From an uncultured Clostridia bacterium (GTDB lineage: Bacteria; Bacillota; Clostridia; Oscillospirales; Ruminococcaceae), in contig CANQOJ010000011.1 in the NCBI GenBank assembly GCA_947625455.1, forward strand, positions 1 through 24,935: a stretch of DNA of 24,935 nucleotides, in the 5' to 3' direction. The translations under genes and the position numbers were made by a program. This document shows positions 22,215 to 24,935 of this stretch, one piece after another (position 1 is the first letter of the stretch; each line of letters starts with the position of its first letter). The notes under the pieces are model-generated. The model saw only the letters and a list, made by a program, of their open reading frames with translations, made no database searches and was not told where the DNA came from.

Positions 22215-22267
22215 TTGACAAATTGATGTTGTTTGACTATAATGTAATTATACAATAAGTACACTTA
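22215..22267 (+). promoter_or_regulatory. Promoter and operator of the second GntR/ABC operon
   Basis: -35 TTGACA (22215-22220), 17-bp spacer, -10 TATAAT (22238-22243). An imperfect palindrome TAAGT-AC-ACTTA (22256-22267) lies at the expected transcription start, in the same place as the palindrome of the first GntR operon but with different sequence. Confidence 0.75.
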
Positions 22268-22286
22268 ATGACAAAGGAGGAGTTTT

Positions 22287-22664
22287 GTGGAAATAATCAT
22301 AAGCAACAACACAAATAAGCCGATATATGAGCAGATAACCTCGCAGATAAAGGCTATGATAATGAGCGGGGAATTAAAGACAGGCGACGCAATACCGTCA
22401 ATGCGCGCGCTTGCGAAGTCCATACACGTAAGCGTTATCACCGTCCAGAAAGCGTATGAAGATTTACAGCGCGACGGGTTTATAGAAACAACTGTCGGCA
22501 GAGGCAGTTTTGTTTCCGCGCGGAATAAGGACTTTTATCAGGAAGAACAACAGCGCAGGGCTGAAGAACATTTGCAGGAAGCCGTCGATATAGGCAAAGC
22601 AAGCGGGATTACGCTTGAAAAGCTTGTTGAACTTCTGAGAATGTTTTACCAAGAGGAGGAGTAA
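22287..22664 (+). CDS. GntR-family repressor, YtrA subfamily (second copy)
   Basis: A 125-residue winged-helix repressor, clearly paralogous to the protein at 9738: IIISNNTNKPIYEQITSQIK at the start, GDAIPSMRALAKSIHVSVIT in the recognition region, and ITLEKLVELLRMFYQEEE at the end. It starts with GTG, behind a strong AAAGGAGGAG. It probably represses its own operon through the palindrome at 22256-22267. The ATPase gene begins 2 bp after its stop. Confidence 0.92.
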   Translation: MEIIISNNTNKPIYEQITSQIKAMIMSGELKTGDAIPSMRALAKSIHVSVITVQKAYEDLQRDGFIETTVGRGSFVSARNKDFYQEEQQRRAEEHLQEAVDIGKASGITLEKLVELLRMFYQEEE

Positions 22665-22666
22665 TT

Positions 22667-23527
22667 ATGGAGAACATATTGCAGGTTGAAAATCTGTCAA
22701 AGCATTACAGCGGATTTAATCTTGAGGGCGTTTCGTTTTCCGTGCCAAAAGGCACGATTATGGGGCTTATCGGCGAAAACGGTGCGGGAAAAAGCACGAC
22801 CATCAAAACAATTCTCGGTCTTGTGAAAAAGGACAGCGGAAAAGTTTCTTTTTGGGGAAAAGAGTTGTCATATTCAAAACAATTTAAAGAGGATATAGGC
22901 GTTGTGTTTGACGATATAAATTTTTACGAAACGCTTACTCCCGAAAAGGCAGGCAAAATCTCCGCTATGGCTTATAAACAGTGGGATAAAGAGTTGTATG
23001 GAAATTATCTCAAGCGCTTTGGACTTGCCGAAAATAAGGAGATAAAAACCCTGTCAAAGGGAATGAAAACAAAGCTGTGTATTGCTGTTGCGCTTTCGCA
23101 CAAGCCGAAACTGCTTATTCTTGACGAAGCGACAAGCGGACTTGATCCTGTTATGCGTGATGATATTCTTGACGTTTTTCTTGATTTTGTTCAGGACGAA
23201 GAACATTCTGTCATAATGTCGTCGCATATTACCGCAGATTTGGAGAAGATTGCGGACTATATAACATTTATCCACAAAGGCAAAGTTATTTTGAGCAAAA
23301 GCAAGGACGACCTGCGCTATAAATACGGCATAATCCGCTGCGGTGAAAAGCTTTTCAGTCAGATTGACAAAGAGGAGATGCTTGCTTTCCGCAAAGAGGA
23401 CTATCAATACAGCGTGCTTGTGGCGGACAAGGAAAAAGCAGGCAGAAAATACAAAAACGCTGTTGTTGATTCGGCAAGCGTAGACGAAATAATGCTGTTG
23501 TATGTAAAAGGAGGGCAAGCGAAATGA
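22667..23527 (+). CDS. ABC transporter ATPase (YtrB/BcrA type, second copy)
   Basis: A 286-residue ATPase with Walker A GENGAGKST (36-44), signature LSKGM (129-133), Walker B LLILDE (149-154) and H-loop His187. It is very similar to the ATPase at 10114 through the whole length, including the C-terminal VDSASVDEIMLLYV block, so the two modules arose by duplication or by acquisition of related operons. GAGGAGGAG lies just before the ATG. The final TGA overlaps the permease ATG (ATGA). Confidence 0.93.
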   Translation: MENILQVENLSKHYSGFNLEGVSFSVPKGTIMGLIGENGAGKSTTIKTILGLVKKDSGKVSFWGKELSYSKQFKEDIGVVFDDINFYETLTPEKAGKISAMAYKQWDKELYGNYLKRFGLAENKEIKTLSKGMKTKLCIAVALSHKPKLLILDEATSGLDPVMRDDILDVFLDFVQDEEHSVIMSSHITADLEKIADYITFIHKGKVILSKSKDDLRYKYGIIRCGEKLFSQIDKEEMLAFRKEDYQYSVLVADKEKAGRKYKNAVVDSASVDEIMLLYVKGGQAK

Positions 23528-24147
23528 GAAGCATGGTTTTAAAGGATTTGTACAATATTTCGCGGAATGTAAGGTCAATTGCATTTGTGCTGGTTGTGCT
23601 TATGTGCCTGATACCGACAACGGGTATGGGAGGATATACGTTTATAAGCGCAATAATGTGCAGCATGACCATAATAACGACGTTTTCATTTGACGACAGC
23701 TCAAAATGGACGCGATATGCACTGATAATGCCTATAACCAAAAAAGAACTTGTCACGGGAAAATTTATAGTGCTTTCAATATTCTGCCTTGTCGGAAGTG
23801 TTTTCGGGCTGGCTATATCGGCGCTGGGAGGGATATTGCTGAAAAGCGCAGAATTTGATGTTAAAACGCTGTTGTTTACGGCAATGTCGGCGTTTTTGAT
23901 TGCCATTTCGGCAGGCGCGCTGTCGATACCTCTGGTATTCAAATTCGGTGCGGAAAAAGGGAGAATATTGCTGATAGTATCGTTTGCTGTACCTGTTGCC
24001 TTATGCTTTGGGGTATACAAGCTTTTAGAATTTTCGGGAATTGCAATAACAGACGGTTTGATTTTATGCACGCCGATTTTGGTGTTCATATGGTGCTTTA
24101 TAATGTACAGGATAAGCTGCAGTGTTTTTGAAAAGCAGGAGTGTTAG
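23524..24147 (+). CDS. ABC-2 type permease (single subunit, second module)
   Basis: A 207-residue membrane protein with about six hydrophobic segments. The start MRSMVLKDLYNISRNVRSIA and the segment SKWTRYALIMPITKKELVTG are typical of ABC-2 permeases in GntR/YtrA operons. Only one permease gene is present, so the channel is probably a homodimer, unlike the first module. GGAGGG lies 8 bp before the ATG. The stop codon TAG (24145-24147) is the first three bases of the repeat element's TAGAGGC end, so insertion of the element may have set the C-terminus. Confidence 0.87.
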   Translation: MRSMVLKDLYNISRNVRSIAFVLVVLMCLIPTTGMGGYTFISAIMCSMTIITTFSFDDSSKWTRYALIMPITKKELVTGKFIVLSIFCLVGSVFGLAISALGGILLKSAEFDVKTLLFTAMSAFLIAISAGALSIPLVFKFGAEKGRILLIVSFAVPVALCFGVYKLLEFSGIAITDGLILCTPILVFIWCFIMYRISCSVFEKQEC

Positions 24148-24468
24148 AGGCTGGAGTTAAACCAACTTTAACCAAGAAAACGTTGTTTGTACCGCGGGGA
24201 AACAAACGCGCTTTTCCTGTTAAACCATGTCCGAAGCTCCGGGGTGCAGCCACGGCTTTGGCGAAGCGGAAAGGTTGTCCGAATAGGCGATATGCGCTTC
24301 CCGCTTCGCCAAAGCCACGCGCAACGCGCGTCAAATTCGCTGCGCGAATTTGAGTGGCTGCACCCCGGAGCGCACGGGCGTGGTTTGAAAGAAAAAGCAC
24401 GTTTGCTTCCTTGCGGTGCAAACAACTTTTCCTTTTCAAAGCACGTTCAATCCCAACTCTAACCTCTA
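24145..24468. repeat. Nested-palindrome repeat element, copy C (about 324 bp)
   Basis: Fills the first part of the 512-bp gap before the ligase gene. Ends: TAGAGGCTGGAGTT and AACTCTAACCTCTA. P1 is 18 bp (24236-24253 with 24354-24371). P4 is 16 bp (24254-24269 with 24301-24316) with a 31-nt loop. P3 is 5 bp (24318-24322 with 24326-24330). P2 is 10 bp (24331-24340 with 24344-24353). One base (24317) is unpaired. The outer arms, about 85-95 bp each, are also imperfect inverted copies of each other. Confidence 0.92.
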
Positions 24469-24508
24469 AAAAGGCTTCCGTTTTGGAAGTCCTTTTATTA
24501 TTTTTTTC
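24469..24508 (+). terminator. Intrinsic terminator after the second ABC operon
   Basis: Stem AAAAGGCTTCC (24469-24479) with GGAAGTCCTTTT (24485-24496), one bulged T, 5-nt loop, followed by ATTATTTTTTT. It stands directly after repeat C and would also insulate the ligase promoter. Confidence 0.75.
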
Positions 24509-24574
24509 TTAAGATTTTCTTACATTTTTCTGATGTTTCTCTTACATTTTCCTAAAGGTTTTCTTACATTTGAA
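24509..24574 (+). promoter_or_regulatory. Array of six 11-bp direct repeats upstream of the ligase gene
   Basis: Six consecutive 11-mers: TTAAGATTTTC, TTACATTTTTC, TGATGTTTCTC, TTACATTTTCC, TAAAGGTTTTC, TTACATTTGAA. The CTTACATTT core recurs at exactly 22-bp steps (24519, 24541, 24563). Direct repeats with 11-bp period just before a -35 box are the usual binding layout of OmpR/PhoB-family response regulators (PhoP, WalR, VanR). Confidence 0.75.
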
Positions 24575-24582
24575 AATTCCTA

Positions 24583-24611
24583 TTGAATATTTTGTACACT
24601 TAATTTATAAT
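24583..24611 (+). promoter_or_regulatory. Promoter of the ligase gene
   Basis: -35 TTGAAT (24583-24588), 17-bp spacer, -10 TATAAT (24606-24611). The -35 is imperfect and lies 8 bp after the direct-repeat array, as expected for an activator-dependent promoter. The leader is about 45 bp long. Confidence 0.75.
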
Positions 24612-24659
24612 CGTTAATGGCAAATTTCATACAACAAATTTCAAAAAGGGGAAAATCAA

Positions 24660-24935
24660 ATGAAGAAAAATATTGCTGTAATTTTTGGGGGAACGTCATC
24701 AGAATACAGTGTTTCGCTGCAGTCAGCGGCGTCAGTTCTCGAAAATTTTCCGAAACAGTACAATGCCGTGCCGATTTGGATAACAAAAGACGGCGAATGG
24801 TTTCGCTTTGGGGGAAGTATTGACAATATCCGCGCGGACAAGCTTGACGGCAACTGCGAAAAAGCCGTTATCTCTCCCGACAGAATGTCAAAATGCCTGA
24901 TAACAAAAACGGAACAAATACCGATAAACGCTTGC
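24660..24935 (+). CDS. D-alanine-D-alanine ligase family protein, N-terminal part (VanG-like)
   Basis: The first 92 residues, running off the window. The start NIAVIFGGTSSEYSVSLQSA is the typical N-terminal signature of D-Ala-D-X ligases, with the Glu and Ser that position the first D-Ala. PIWITKDGEWFRFGG resembles VanG-type D-Ala-D-Ser ligases as I remember them (PIGITRSGEWYHYTG) more than housekeeping Ddl. The residues that decide D-Ala versus D-Ser or D-Lac are beyond the window. AAGGGGA lies 8 bp upstream of the ATG. Promoter and direct-repeat array suggest regulation by a two-component system. Confidence 0.88.
   Translation, partial: MKKNIAVIFGGTSSEYSVSLQSAASVLENFPKQYNAVPIWITKDGEWFRFGGSIDNIRADKLDGNCEKAVISPDRMSKCLITKTEQIPINAC

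Overview
The window looks like chromosomal DNA of a spore-forming, low-to-mid GC anaerobic Firmicute. It is most likely class Clostridia and plausibly Oscillospirales/Ruminococcaceae. The basis is strong AGGAGG-type ribosome binding sites, near-consensus sigma-A promoters, sporulation genes (spoVT and the 3' half of sigK) and tight operons with ATGA or TAATG overlaps. The genus assignment is inference. No rRNA, tRNA, CRISPR array, transposase or phage gene was seen.

Layout. 1-1015: the end of an alanine racemase gene and a small M50 membrane metalloprotease. 1073-3646: an AIM24-family protein behind a palindrome-rich promoter, spoVT, and a DUF2798 membrane protein, with two repeat elements between them. 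3825-5265: a 44-residue protein coupled to a Rieske-tailed FAD oxidoreductase. 5266-5582: a gap built of perfect palindromes. 5583-9553 (minus): a hybrid sensor kinase, then only the C-terminal half of a SigK-type sigma factor, then a MATE exporter. 9671-12463 (plus): a GntR/YtrA repressor, an ABC ATPase and two permeases. 12658-15467 (plus): an ArsB/NhaD-like transporter, a cytidylate-kinase-like protein, a Zn-ribbon NUDIX hydrolase, and a DUF1653 gene broken by a 94-bp palindromic insertion. 15470-20929 (minus): a small C39-like cysteine-protease homologue, then (in transcription order) MBOAT, a DHHW N-terminal half, a DHHW lipoprotein, FkbH and ACP. 21433-22107: an AlkZ-related protein. 22287-24147: a second GntR/ABC module. 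24660-end: a D-Ala-D-Ala-ligase-family gene.

Three things stand out. First, an unusual repeat family occurs as three full copies of about 325-380 bp (1821-2202, 21107-21430, 24145-24468) and one core-less copy (2884-3001). Each full copy carries four perfect inverted repeats that fit together as a four-way junction with almost no unpaired bases. Two of the copies abut or supply the stop codon of a neighbouring gene. Second, the MBOAT-DHHW-FkbH-ACP operon has the logic of the dlt (teichoic acid D-alanylation) system, but an FkbH enzyme replaces the adenylating enzyme DltA. This predicts glyceryl-type acylation of a surface polymer. Its promoter carries the same TTACATTTTCC motif found in a six-unit 11-bp direct-repeat array upstream of the ligase gene, which suggests one OmpR/PhoB-family regulator for both envelope functions. 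Third, the sigK homology starts at about the residue where skin-type elements split sigK in other spore formers, and the N-terminal half is not in the window. This suggests a gene split by a developmental element.
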